A DNA stretch of 54,086 bases from CAZQRW01 sp964596115 (GCA_964596115.1 CAZQRW010000005.1:1-54086); one strand, 5' to 3'; positions 26,783-33,923 are shown, numbered from the stretch's first letter. Notes: generated by a model not told the origin, from the sequence alone. Made by a program: numbers and translations.

Positions 26783-27152
26783 AAGGAAACCAAAGGATTT
26801 AGCCAATGAAAAGGCACGTGAAGCCGAGTTAGAGCAGAGGGCTTTGAATTACGGATTAATGAGATTTAGAAAAGAGAGGGAAAAATTTGCAGCAAAATTT
26901 ATGGATTTATGGAGGACCTCAAAAGAAGGCACTATTCCTCAGAAATATAAGGAACTTATGGAGCTTTCTATTGTTCTTGTCCAGCATTGTAAACCCTGCA
27001 TATTTCTTCATACAAAGATTTGTCTGGACAATGGGGCAACAAGGGACGAAATTCTTGAGGCAGCTGAGGTAGCAGTTGCGATGGCTGGTGGGGTAGTATA
27101 TGAATATCTTGGTTATTTGATAGAGGCATTAGAATATTATGAGAAGGTATAA
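26772..27152 (+). CDS. Carboxymuconolactone decarboxylase / AhpD-like protein
   Basis: 126 residues. The C-terminal 70 residues are an AhpD-like helical domain (YKELMELSIVLVQHCKPC) with a CxxC pair at C73 and C76 followed by IFLHTK. The sequence then continues ATRDEILEAAEVAVAMAGG. AhpD relatives with CxxC perform thiol-disulfide exchange and can use lipoylated partners. In Mycobacterium AhpD is reduced by a lipoyl domain protein. That makes a functional link to the downstream lipoyl-carrier protein attractive, but inferred. The N-terminal 40 residues are highly charged. Confidence 0.85.
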   Translation: MKNKRKPKDLANEKAREAELEQRALNYGLMRFRKEREKFAAKFMDLWRTSKEGTIPQKYKELMELSIVLVQHCKPCIFLHTKICLDNGATRDEILEAAEVAVAMAGGVVYEYLGYLIEALEYYEKV

Positions 27153-27162
27153 ATTTTTTTTG

Positions 27163-27192
27163 GGTTAAATTATTAGAGTTTAATAATAAACC
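27163..27192 (+). other. AT-rich hairpin before tusA
   Basis: GGTT-AA-ATTATTA, a 5-nt loop GAGTT, then TAATAAT-A-AACC: a 7-bp stem extended by a 4-bp outer stem across a small bulge. It sits in the 57-bp gap that separates the Hdr genes from the sulfur-carrier genes. It has no U-tract. It could be an mRNA processing or stability element. Confidence 0.4.
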
Positions 27193-27209
27193 AATAAAGG
27201 AGGTGAATT

Positions 27210-27443
27210 ATGGAAGTGAGCAAAACCTTTGATGCCAGGGGGATGGTCTGTCCGATGCCTATTTTAAAGACGGCAAAGGCTATTAAGGAAATCGAGGTTG
27301 GCCAAATTCTTGAGGTTATTGCTGATGATGAGGGCGCTCGAGAGGATTTTCCATCATGGTGCAGACAGACGGGTCATGAATTTCTGGGAATGGAGGAGGA
27401 TGAAGAGGGCAATATGAAGTTTTATATCAAAAGAACAAAATAG
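27210..27443 (+). CDS. tusA: TusA-family sulfur carrier protein
   Basis: 77 residues, the usual TusA length. The active-site motif is FDARGMVCPMPILKTAKAI, with the persulfide-carrying Cys at C14 in CPMP. AKAIKEIEVGQILEV and the GAREDFPSWCRQTGHEF region complete the fold. It has a strong site (AAAGGAGGTGA) before the ATG. TusA hands persulfide sulfur to DsrE-type proteins, tRNA thiolation or sHdr complexes. The downstream DsrE/LbpA genes point to the energy-metabolism role. Confidence 0.95.
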   Translation: MEVSKTFDARGMVCPMPILKTAKAIKEIEVGQILEVIADDEGAREDFPSWCRQTGHEFLGMEEDEEGNMKFYIKRTK

Positions 27444-27452
27444 GAGGTAAAA

Positions 27453-27815
27453 ATGGGTGAAAAAAAATCTATGGTAGTAATAGCTGGTTCAGATGCCCTG
27501 GAGAATATCTATAAGGCATTCATAATGGCAACTGTCGGAGGTGGTATGGGGGCTGACGTAACTATGTTCTTTACAATGAGTGGGTTAAATGCAGTTAAAA
27601 AGGGAGGGGCTGAGAAGATAAATATGCCTGGTGCCCCTGCGCTTACTGAACTTTTACAGCAAGCAAAGGACTTAGGCATTCATTTGGTTGCATGTTCTTT
27701 GGCAATGAGCGTGCTTGGAATCAAAGAAGAGGATCTTATTGATGGAGTCAAGCCTGTAGGTGCTGCTACCGCCCTTGACCACGCCTTTAATGTAGATCTT
27801 ACACTTAGCTTCTAA
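27453..27815 (+). CDS. DsrE2-like sulfur-trafficking protein
   Basis: 120 residues of the DsrE/DsrF superfamily, DsrE2-like type (peroxiredoxin-family annotation in databases). It begins MVVIAGSDALENIYKAFIMA, followed by ADVTMFFTMSGLNAVKKGG. The likely sulfur-binding Cys is C81 in HLVACSLAMSVLGI. It begins 9 bp after tusA; tusA-dsrE2 pairs are common in sulfur oxidisers and disproportionators. No rhodanese gene accompanies it here. No membrane segment is evident in this copy. Confidence 0.9.
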   Translation: MGEKKSMVVIAGSDALENIYKAFIMATVGGGMGADVTMFFTMSGLNAVKKGGAEKINMPGAPALTELLQQAKDLGIHLVACSLAMSVLGIKEEDLIDGVKPVGAATALDHAFNVDLTLSF

Positions 27816-27824
27816 AGGAGGCGA

Positions 27825-27878
27825 ATGGCGAAATACAGGAAAGTTGAAAATGATAATGCTGTCATTTTCATAGAATAG
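27825..27878 (+). CDS. Possible 17-residue peptide between two dsrE-type genes
   Basis: A textbook ribosome binding site (AAAGGAGGCGA) is followed by an ATG at 27825 and a 17-codon frame, MAKYRKVENDNAVIFIE, ending at TAG 27876-27878. The next gene's own AGGAGG starts inside the stop region. No family is recognised. It might be a leader or coupling peptide, or the remnant of a deleted dsr-like gene. The same DNA forms a 9-bp hairpin. Confidence 0.35.
   Translation: MAKYRKVENDNAVIFIE
27845..27870 (+). other. Perfect 9-bp hairpin inside the sulfur-carrier operon
   Basis: TGAAAATGA (27845-27853), an 8-nt loop, then TCATTTTCA (27862-27870). It is perfectly paired but AT-rich and lacks a U-tract, so it is not a classical terminator. 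It may set differential mRNA stability between tusA-dsrE2 and dsrEFH-lbpA. Confidence 0.5.
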
Positions 27879-27886
27879 GAGGTGAT

Positions 27887-28237
27887 ATGAAAATAGGATT
27901 TCTTGTTAGAACTGGACCGTATACATCCCAAAATATTGATACTGTATATGAGCTGGCAAAGAGGGCATTAAAGAAAGGTGACGAAGTGAAAATTTTTCTC
28001 TATGAGGATGGTGTTTTTAATTTGAATAAGGAGATTAAATCTCCTCAGGAGAGAAATATTGCTGATAGGATACGAGAGCTTATTAAACTTGGTGCAGAGA
28101 TTAAAGGGTGCGGAACCTGTGCAAAATTTAGAGGAATAAAGAAGGATGATCTTATTGAGGGTACCAAACTGGCTGGTATGGCATACCTTGTTGAGATTCT
28201 TAACTCCGTTGACAGGTTCCTTTCTCTTGGATTTTAG
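27887..28237 (+). CDS. DsrE-like protein
   Basis: 116 residues of the DsrE/TusD family. It begins MKIGFLVRTGPYTSQNIDTV, followed by GDEVKIFLYEDGVF. The expected active-site region is KGCGTCAKFRGIKKDDLIEG, with Cys at 75 and 78; the second aligns with the persulfide Cys of classical DsrE. AGGAGGTGAT precedes the ATG. It is the only subunit of the downstream E-F-H trio that keeps the sulfur-binding cysteine. A DsrEFH-like hexamer is therefore plausible, with sulfur carried on this subunit. Confidence 0.9.
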   Translation: MKIGFLVRTGPYTSQNIDTVYELAKRALKKGDEVKIFLYEDGVFNLNKEIKSPQERNIADRIRELIKLGAEIKGCGTCAKFRGIKKDDLIEGTKLAGMAYLVEILNSVDRFLSLGF

Positions 28238-28245
28238 GAGGAGAT

Positions 28246-28599
28246 ATGACTAAGATAACAATAATGGTTAGGTCAGCTCAATATGGGATGGCAACAGCAG
28301 GGGAAGGGTTCCGGGCTATAATTGGGACTGCAGGTATGGGAATGGAAACATATGCAGTTTTGGTAGACGATGGAGTTTTTGTTGCTCTTAAAGATCAAAA
28401 TGCAGAAAAACTTGAGATGCATAATCTTGCTGAGGCATATAAACAAATTTCAGATTTTGGAGCTCATCTAATTATACATAAAGAATCTATGGAAAAGAGG
28501 GGAATCTCTGAGCACGAAATTATCGCAGGAAAAATTGTTGACACCAGGGAATTGAGAAATATACTGAAAGAATCAAAATTTGTAATTTCTTTTATTTAG
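28246..28599 (+). CDS. DsrF-like protein lacking cysteine
   Basis: 117 residues of the DsrE/F family. Segments are TKITIMVRSAQYGMATAGEG, TYAVLVDDGVFVALKDQNAEK and the C-terminal half KRGISEHEIIAGKIVDTREL. There is no Cys in the protein, so it cannot itself carry a persulfide; DsrF/TusC subunits are often structural. It lies 8 bp after the dsrE-like gene with AGGAGG before the ATG. Confidence 0.82.
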   Translation: MTKITIMVRSAQYGMATAGEGFRAIIGTAGMGMETYAVLVDDGVFVALKDQNAEKLEMHNLAEAYKQISDFGAHLIIHKESMEKRGISEHEIIAGKIVDTRELRNILKESKFVISFI

Positions 28600-28607
28600 G
28601 AGGCAGG

Positions 28608-28907
28608 ATGGGTATGTTATTCGTGATTTCAAGGACAGTTTTTGAAAGAAGAGAATTTGATATTGATATTGAACTTGCGGAAGAAGATGATGGAGTTATT
28701 TTTATTCAGGATGGTGTTTTAATATTAAAAAGGGTACCAGAAGAACTTGTTGAGATTTTTGAGAAAGCAAAAGAAAGAAATGTAAAAATTTATGCACTTA
28801 GAGAGGATCTTGAAGCAAGGGGAGTAAAACCAAAAAAAGAGTTTGAGATAGTTGACTATGATGGTTTTCTGGATTTACTTAAGAGTTATGACAAAGCAAT
28901 AAACTAA
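28608..28907 (+). CDS. DsrH/TusB-like protein lacking cysteine
   Basis: 99 residues. The fold signature is weak but fits DsrH: GMLFVISRTVFERREFDI, then DDGVIFIQDGVLILKRVPEE and VKIYALREDLEARGVKP. Classical DsrH has one functional Cys near residue 20; this copy has none at all. It is placed E-F-H, as in dsrEFH and tusDCB operons. A structural role in a hexamer is the simplest reading. Confidence 0.78.
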   Translation: MGMLFVISRTVFERREFDIDIELAEEDDGVIFIQDGVLILKRVPEELVEIFEKAKERNVKIYALREDLEARGVKPKKEFEIVDYDGFLDLLKSYDKAIN

Positions 28908-28918
28908 GGAGGAAAATT

Positions 28919-29335
28919 ATGGAAGTAGAAGGCTATTTGTTACCAGATGATCTTTATTATCACAAGGAGCATATGTGGACGAAGGTTGAAGGAGATACTG
29001 CCGTTGTGGGGATTGATGATTTTTCTGTGAAACTTGCTGGAGAATTTAGTTACATTGAACTACCTTCAGAGGGTGATGCTGTAAAGATGGGGGAAGCAGT
29101 TGGCTCTTATGAAACCGGAAAATGGATGGGTAAAATTTTTGCCCCACTTACTGGAGAGATAACTGAAGTTAATGAAGAATTAGATGATGACCCGTCTATT
29201 GTAAATAGTGATCCATACGGCAAGGGGTGGATATTCAAAATTAAAATAGCAAATGCAGAAGAATTGAATCAACTTATGAAAGGTGAAGCAGCTGTCCCCT
29301 GGCTTAAAGAAGAAATTAAGAAAAACGTAAAATAA
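28919..29335 (+). CDS. GcvH-like lipoyl-carrier protein, LbpA type
   Basis: 138 residues. The lipoyl domain shows YHKEHMWTKVEGDTAVVGID, GEFSYIELPSEGDAVKMGEA and the lipoylation site SYETGKWMGKIFAPLTGEIT, with K68 as the expected modified Lys. SDPYGKGWIFKIKI closes the domain. No glycine-cleavage genes are nearby. In sHdr systems LbpA proteins carry lipoate as the substrate-binding cofactor, and here it closes the Hdr/TusA/DsrE cluster. The E-T-G-K-W context differs from ordinary GcvH, which usually has E-S-V-K-A. The dedicated sHdr lipoate-assembly genes (sLpl, LipS1/S2) are not in the window. Confidence 0.9.
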   Translation: MEVEGYLLPDDLYYHKEHMWTKVEGDTAVVGIDDFSVKLAGEFSYIELPSEGDAVKMGEAVGSYETGKWMGKIFAPLTGEITEVNEELDDDPSIVNSDPYGKGWIFKIKIANAEELNQLMKGEAAVPWLKEEIKKNVK

Positions 29336-29584
29336 ATATTTACGATATAGAAAATCTTTCTAAGTAAGAAATAATTAGAAGTAATTTTGTCCTTTAGAGC
29401 TTAAGTAATAAAGAGGAATCTACCTTTGAATATTCTTTTCTAAAGAGGGTATAGATTACTTGAGGAAATCTGTATTCTTTACAAATGTTGTTATTAGTGG
29501 TGGAAATAGTTGAAATTATAAATTTCATATATAGAATTAACATATAAAATTAATCTTATAAAGAGTTATAAATGGAGGATATTA

Positions 29585-29944
29585 ATGATGATCGTTCTTT
29601 ATTTATTGCTTGGTTTGTTGGCGGGTGTTGTTAGTGGCTTAATTGGAATAGGAGGAGGATCGATTATTATACCTGCCCTTATAGTATTCTTTGGTATGTC
29701 GCAGCATCAGGCGCAAGGAACAACACTGGCGTTGATGGTGCCACCTATTGGATTACTTGCTGCCTGGGAATACTACAAAGGTGGCTATGTAGATTTTAAG
29801 ATAGCTGCCCTAATCTGTATTGGATTTTTTATAGGGGGTTACTTTGGTGCAAAAATTGCAGTTACTGTTCCTGAAAGGTTATTAAGACGAATATTTGGTA
29901 TTGCCCTTTTACTTATTTCCCTCGATATGATATTCAAGAAATGA
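29585..29944 (+). CDS. Half-size TauE/SafE (TSUP) family permease
   Basis: 119 residues with about four membrane spans. The TSUP motif is LAGVVSGLIGIGGGSIIIPA near the N-terminus. QGTTLALMVPPIGLLAAWEY follows, then FIGGYFGAKIAVTVP. Full TSUP transporters are about 250 residues with two such halves, so this would have to dimerise. Family members export sulfite, sulfoacetate or import thiosulfate. Position after the sulfur cluster suggests a sulfur anion. The 249-bp gap before it means it may be separately transcribed. GGAGG precedes the ATG. Confidence 0.85.
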   Translation: MMIVLYLLLGLLAGVVSGLIGIGGGSIIIPALIVFFGMSQHQAQGTTLALMVPPIGLLAAWEYYKGGYVDFKIAALICIGFFIGGYFGAKIAVTVPERLLRRIFGIALLLISLDMIFKK

Positions 29945-30078
29945 ATCTAATAGAAAAAATATACTATATTAGTATTCTCTCACCTTTTACAACATCTCTT
30001 TGCCGTGACAATCTTGATTTTAAAATAGGAAACTATCAAGATAAAATAGGGATAAGTAACTTATTATTTGTTGGACTA

Positions 30079-30106
30079 TTGACCTTTTCCATTTGTAGAT
30101 TATAAT
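30079..30106 (+). promoter_or_regulatory. Promoter, TTGACC-N16-TATAAT
   Basis: TTGACC (30079-30084), 16 bp, perfect TATAAT (30101-30106). The expected start is about 30113, one base before an ATG that opens a 13-codon frame upstream of the antiporter gene. Confidence 0.65.
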
Positions 30107-30113
30107 AAAATTT

Positions 30114-30155
30114 ATGAAAAAGAAACTGAAAGCATTTATCTCAAGCAACATTTAG
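30114..30155 (+). CDS. Possible 13-residue leaderless upstream peptide
   Basis: ATG at 30114, one base from the predicted transcript start, opens MKKKLKAFISSNI and stops at TAG 30153-30155. The antiporter ATG follows 3 bp later in the same frame without a Shine-Dalgarno site. It could therefore be a leader peptide allowing reinitiation. It could also be an old N-terminal extension with a stop mutation. Confidence 0.35.
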   Translation: MKKKLKAFISSNI

Positions 30156-30158
30156 AAA

Positions 30159-31340
30159 ATGTTTAATTCTATCCTTAGTCTTGGTTTAATAGTAATTGTG
30201 GGTTTTCTCATTGGGAGACTATTGAATAAAATACATCTGCCTTCTGTTACAGGTTACATAGTTGCTGGAATACTTATTGGCCCGTATGGTTTGAAGTTGA
30301 TACATCAAGATGTACTGAACGCCTCCAGTTTTGTTTCAAATGTAGCGTTGAGCTTTATTGCATATAGCCTTGGTAAGAGTTTCACTTTTCGTCAATTAAA
30401 AAAAGTTGGTAAGTCTGTTCTATATATATCCATAGGAGAGGTTATTGTTTCTTTTATTTTTGTTACACTTTCTTTGTGGCTGTTTCTTAAGGTACCGCTG
30501 TATATAGCATTGGTTATTGGAGCAATTGCTCCTGCTACTGCACCTGCTGCAGTTGTGATGATCACAAGAGAATATAAAGCAAAGGGTGTTTTGACAGATA
30601 CACTCCTGGGAGTCGTTGCCATAGATGATGCATGGGGTATAATGCTCTTTGCATTCTCGCTTGCGGTCGCAAAGCCACTCGCTTTGAGCGAGAGCGTAAT
30701 GTTTTCTGGGGTATTACATCAATTACTTCATGCATTAATCGAAGTATCGGGCAGCCTTGCACTAGGTTTTGTTGTAGGTATCCTTCTTACTTATTTTTTT
30801 AGATTTCTAAAAACACCAACACAAACTCTTTTGGTTGTTGTGGGAACTATTCTTTTAACTGCAGGTATTAGCACGGAATTAAATATTTCAATTCTTCTTT
30901 CCAATATGATGTTGGGTGCAACTGTAGCTAATACGTTAAAACCACGTAGCAGGCCATTTGAAATCCTCAGTGGATTTGATGCACCCCTTTACTTACTATT
31001 CTTTGTTCTTGCCGGTGCAAGCCTCGAAATTGGAAACTTAAGACAACTTGGTCTTGTCGGGATTGTATATGTTTTAGCGAGGTTACCAGGAGAGATGTTG
31101 GGCGCTTATATAGGCGCGAAACTTTCTAAGGCATCTGATAAAGTGAGAAGATACCTTGGTTTAGGCCTTGCCCCTCAGGCAGGTGTTGCTATTGGTCTGG
31201 CTATAATCGCAAAGCTGTACATTCCTCAGGGAGATTTAATCCTGAGTACTATTATATTGACCACTGTGATCTATGAATTGTTAGGTCCACCATTGGTCAA
31301 AATAGCCCTTGAAAAGGCGAATGAGATAAATATTCATTGA
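30159..31340 (+). CDS. Cation:proton antiporter, CPA2 family
   Basis: 393 residues, about 12 membrane spans, Na+/H+ exchanger domain only, with no TrkA domains. Characteristic parts are HLPSVTGYIVAGILIGPYGL, the segment AIAPATAPAAVVMITREYKA, and GVVAIDDAWGIMLFAF with the paired Asp residues of CPA2 antiporters (about 156-157). It likely exchanges Na+ or K+ for H+ across the inner membrane. No ribosome binding site is seen before the ATG at 30159. See the upstream mini-ORF for a possible coupling mechanism. Confidence 0.9.
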   Translation: MFNSILSLGLIVIVGFLIGRLLNKIHLPSVTGYIVAGILIGPYGLKLIHQDVLNASSFVSNVALSFIAYSLGKSFTFRQLKKVGKSVLYISIGEVIVSFIFVTLSLWLFLKVPLYIALVIGAIAPATAPAAVVMITREYKAKGVLTDTLLGVVAIDDAWGIMLFAFSLAVAKPLALSESVMFSGVLHQLLHALIEVSGSLALGFVVGILLTYFFRFLKTPTQTLLVVVGTILLTAGISTELNISILLSNMMLGATVANTLKPRSRPFEILSGFDAPLYLLFFVLAGASLEIGNLRQLGLVGIVYVLARLPGEMLGAYIGAKLSKASDKVRRYLGLGLAPQAGVAIGLAIIAKLYIPQGDLILSTIILTTVIYELLGPPLVKIALEKANEINIH

Positions 31341-31364
31341 CCTAAATACTTATATTCATATAAT
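31337..31364 (+). promoter_or_regulatory. Promoter of the MFS/glycosyltransferase genes, near-leaderless
   Basis: TTGACC (31337-31342) overlaps the antiporter stop codon. A 16-bp spacer and a perfect TATAAT (31359-31364) follow. Expected start about 31371, two bases before the ATG at 31373. Confidence 0.65.
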
Positions 31365-31372
31365 TAATTCAT

Positions 31373-32602
31373 ATGTTTAGACTAAATGAACTTGAGAAGA
31401 CAACATTTAAATATCATCTAATCTTTTCAGTTCTGAACGGCGTTCTAAATGGAGGTCTTGTTCTTCAAGAGATTATTGTTAGAAAAACGCTTCATTCTTC
31501 AAATCTTGTTGTAACATTTGTTACAATGGTATGGCCCGTGTCAAATCTATTTTCAATTTACTGGGGGGAGTATATTGAAGGGAAAAAGGATAGAGGTAAT
31601 CTTTTTCTTATAGCAGGATTCTTTGGAAGGTTATCACTAATTCTGACACTTTTTGTAAAAACTGGTGGTCATTTGCTTTTATTATTGCTTTTAGTTTATT
31701 CATTTAATGCATTCATTATCCCTGTCCAGAATTCTATATTCCAGTTCAACTACAGGGAGAAGGTAAGGGGTATTCTCTTTGGATTTTCACAAAGTGTATA
31801 CTCATTGGCGTTACTTTCAACTTCCCTTATTTTTGGAAAACTACTTGATTACAAAGAACAACTTTTCAGACCGCTTTTTGTCTTTATAGGCATTCTTGGG
31901 TTTTTTGCTATCCTCGCATTAAAGAAAATAAGAATAAGGACGCTGCCGGTAAGGAAAAGGAGAACAAAATCTAATTTTCTCGTAAAACCAATTATTGTCA
32001 CTCTTCAGGAATTTAGAGAAAACAAGCCATTTTTATTATATGAAATTGCCTTTTTTATATATGGCATTGGTTATCTGAGTGTCCTGCCCATTATTCCACA
32101 GTTTCTTGTGAATAAATTAAAGATGACCTACACTCAGATTTCTATTGGAAGAGTAGTCATAGCACAACTTGGCATTGCACTTTTGGCCCCTTTATCAGGA
32201 TTTGTTCAGGGTTTGATTAATCCACTTGTTTTTTCAGGTTTATCCTTTTTAATTCTTGGTTTTTATCCAATACTCCTTGCTTTTTCCATTTTCCAGGGTA
32301 TTATGGACCCAATAAGGTTTGTTTATATTGCATTTGCTGTTTTTTCTATAGGGATGGCTGGTGTTATGATTACCTGGACATTAGGGTCGATCTATTTTGC
32401 AAGAGGGAAGGACGCTGCACTCCATCAAAGTGTTCATGTAACGTTGACAGCCTTTAGAGGGTTGATTGCTCCACCATTGGGGTATTTTCTTATGACGAGA
32501 TTCTCAGACACAGTAGGTTTTTTTAATGCTTCTTTTATGTTTTTCGTTGGTGCAGTAATTATGTTTATAACTTATTGGAAATATAAGAATTATGAAAGAT
32601 AA
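31373..32602 (+). CDS. Major facilitator superfamily transporter
   Basis: 409 residues with about 12 hydrophobic spans and a central basic loop near residue 200 (IRIRTLPVRKRRTKSNF). The motif-A-like loop between spans 2 and 3 is SIYWGEYIEGKKDRGN. The substrate is not predictable. The gene overlaps the next glycosyltransferase by 11 bp, which places it in an envelope-glycan context. It has no Shine-Dalgarno site; the promoter is adjacent to the start. Confidence 0.82.
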   Translation: MFRLNELEKTTFKYHLIFSVLNGVLNGGLVLQEIIVRKTLHSSNLVVTFVTMVWPVSNLFSIYWGEYIEGKKDRGNLFLIAGFFGRLSLILTLFVKTGGHLLLLLLLVYSFNAFIIPVQNSIFQFNYREKVRGILFGFSQSVYSLALLSTSLIFGKLLDYKEQLFRPLFVFIGILGFFAILALKKIRIRTLPVRKRRTKSNFLVKPIIVTLQEFRENKPFLLYEIAFFIYGIGYLSVLPIIPQFLVNKLKMTYTQISIGRVVIAQLGIALLAPLSGFVQGLINPLVFSGLSFLILGFYPILLAFSIFQGIMDPIRFVYIAFAVFSIGMAGVMITWTLGSIYFARGKDAALHQSVHVTLTAFRGLIAPPLGYFLMTRFSDTVGFFNASFMFFVGAVIMFITYWKYKNYER

Positions 32603-33824
32603 AACAAGAAACCTGGTTATTCTTATTCCTTCTCTCTTTGGGGGAGGTGCAGAAAAGATTATTTCCTTACTGATTCCTTTTTTCAGAGATAGGTTCAATG
32701 TAGAGATTGTTACAATGGAGAGAGATATTGATTACATTTTCCCTGAGGGTGTAGAATATTGTTCCCTCACACCCCTTAATGCGCTCTCAAATAGATTTCT
32801 AAAATTTTTTCTCTTTCCACTTGCACTACTCAAATTTGTTAGAATAATAAAAAAAATGAGGAGTGGCACAATTGTTTTTAGCCTCCTATTCAGGGCAGAT
32901 TTACTTAATTTTTTTGGCTCTTTATTTGTCCAATATAAAAAAATCACATCTATCAGAACCAACCTTAGCAACGATTTCCGCAATGAAAAGAATTTATTAA
33001 AAAGATACATTTACCCCATATTTGCAAGATTTATTTATAAAAATTTTAATAAGATAATTGCAATTTCAAAGGGAGTTAAACTTGACATAATAAAAAATTT
33101 AAAGGTGAAAAATAGAAATATCTCTGTAATTTATAATCCCATAAATCTAAAAGAAATAAGGAGACTTAAGAAGGCTCCGCTTGGTAGGTTTGAAGTAATT
33201 TTTAAAAAACCTGTAGTATTGAATATTGGGAGGCTCGAATTTCCAAAGGGACAATGGTACCTTGTAAGAAGCTTTAAACAGGTGGTGAATGTTTATCCCG
33301 ATGCCGTTCTTTTTATTATTGGTAAGGGTAGACTAAAAGGATATTTAAAGAGGCTTATATCAGATCTGGGCCTTCAAAATAATATATTTATAATTGGTTT
33401 TCAAAAAAATCCTTATAAATTTATGTCAAGAGCAAACCTATATGTTTCTACATCATTGTGGGAAGGCTTTGGAAATACGATATTGGAGGCAATGGCTTGC
33501 GGTCTTCCAATAATTTCTACTGATTGTAAATCTGGCCCGAGGGAAATTCTTGCACCTGGTTCAGATATTAAGTGTGAAACATCAGTACCAGAGAGGACAA
33601 GGTATGGTATATTAATCCCAAATTTTCAGAAGAGATTTTTACCTTCATCTTATCCACTTACTAATTCAGAAAGGATTTTAAGCGACATTATAATAGAACA
33701 GTTATACAGAAGATTGAATAAGGGAGAGAAGAAAGGCTTAATGAATAGAGCCCGTGATTTCTCTATAGAAGGAATTGCGAATAAATATTTAGAAATAATT
33801 GAAACAATCAACCTAAGAAACTAA
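32592..33824 (+). CDS. Glycosyltransferase family 4
   Basis: 410 residues, GT-B fold. The N-terminal domain begins VILIPSLFGGGAEKIISLLI. The nucleotide-sugar-binding half contains LNIGRLEFPKGQWYLVRSF and TSLWEGFGNTILEAMACGLP, the E-x7-E type signature, then STDCKSGPREIL. Retaining transfer of a sugar to a growing surface polysaccharide or lipid-linked glycan is the likely role. The GGGAEK loop recalls enzymes making GalNAc or mannose linkages, but donor and acceptor remain unknown. Confidence 0.9.
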   Translation: MKDKTRNLVILIPSLFGGGAEKIISLLIPFFRDRFNVEIVTMERDIDYIFPEGVEYCSLTPLNALSNRFLKFFLFPLALLKFVRIIKKMRSGTIVFSLLFRADLLNFFGSLFVQYKKITSIRTNLSNDFRNEKNLLKRYIYPIFARFIYKNFNKIIAISKGVKLDIIKNLKVKNRNISVIYNPINLKEIRRLKKAPLGRFEVIFKKPVVLNIGRLEFPKGQWYLVRSFKQVVNVYPDAVLFIIGKGRLKGYLKRLISDLGLQNNIFIIGFQKNPYKFMSRANLYVSTSLWEGFGNTILEAMACGLPIISTDCKSGPREILAPGSDIKCETSVPERTRYGILIPNFQKRFLPSSYPLTNSERILSDIIIEQLYRRLNKGEKKGLMNRARDFSIEGIANKYLEIIETINLRN

Positions 33825-33888
33825 AAAATTCTTTATTACACAAAACTCAGTCAATCCTACAGAAAAAAGGATAAGATGTTATTCTAAC

Positions 33889-33916
33889 TTGACAAAAAAA
33901 ACTTAGTAAGTAAAAA
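33889..33916 (+). promoter_or_regulatory. Promoter, TTGACA-N16-TAAAAA, near-leaderless
   Basis: TTGACA (33889-33894), 16 bp, TAAAAA (33911-33916). ATG follows 7 bp later at 33924. A weaker alternative -10 (AATAAT, 33915-33920) would need a 20-bp spacer. Confidence 0.5.
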
Positions 33917-33923
33917 TAATAGA

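Noticed and set aside
14997..29335. A hydrogenase (MvhADG) complex, suggested by the MvhD-like protein
   Set aside because: No NiFe large- or small-subunit gene is in the cluster; FlxA-C-like genes occupy that role.
29326..29344. Terminator after the lipoyl-carrier gene
   Set aside because: CGTAAA/TTTACG forms only a 6-bp AT-rich stem overlapping the stop codon, with no U-tract.
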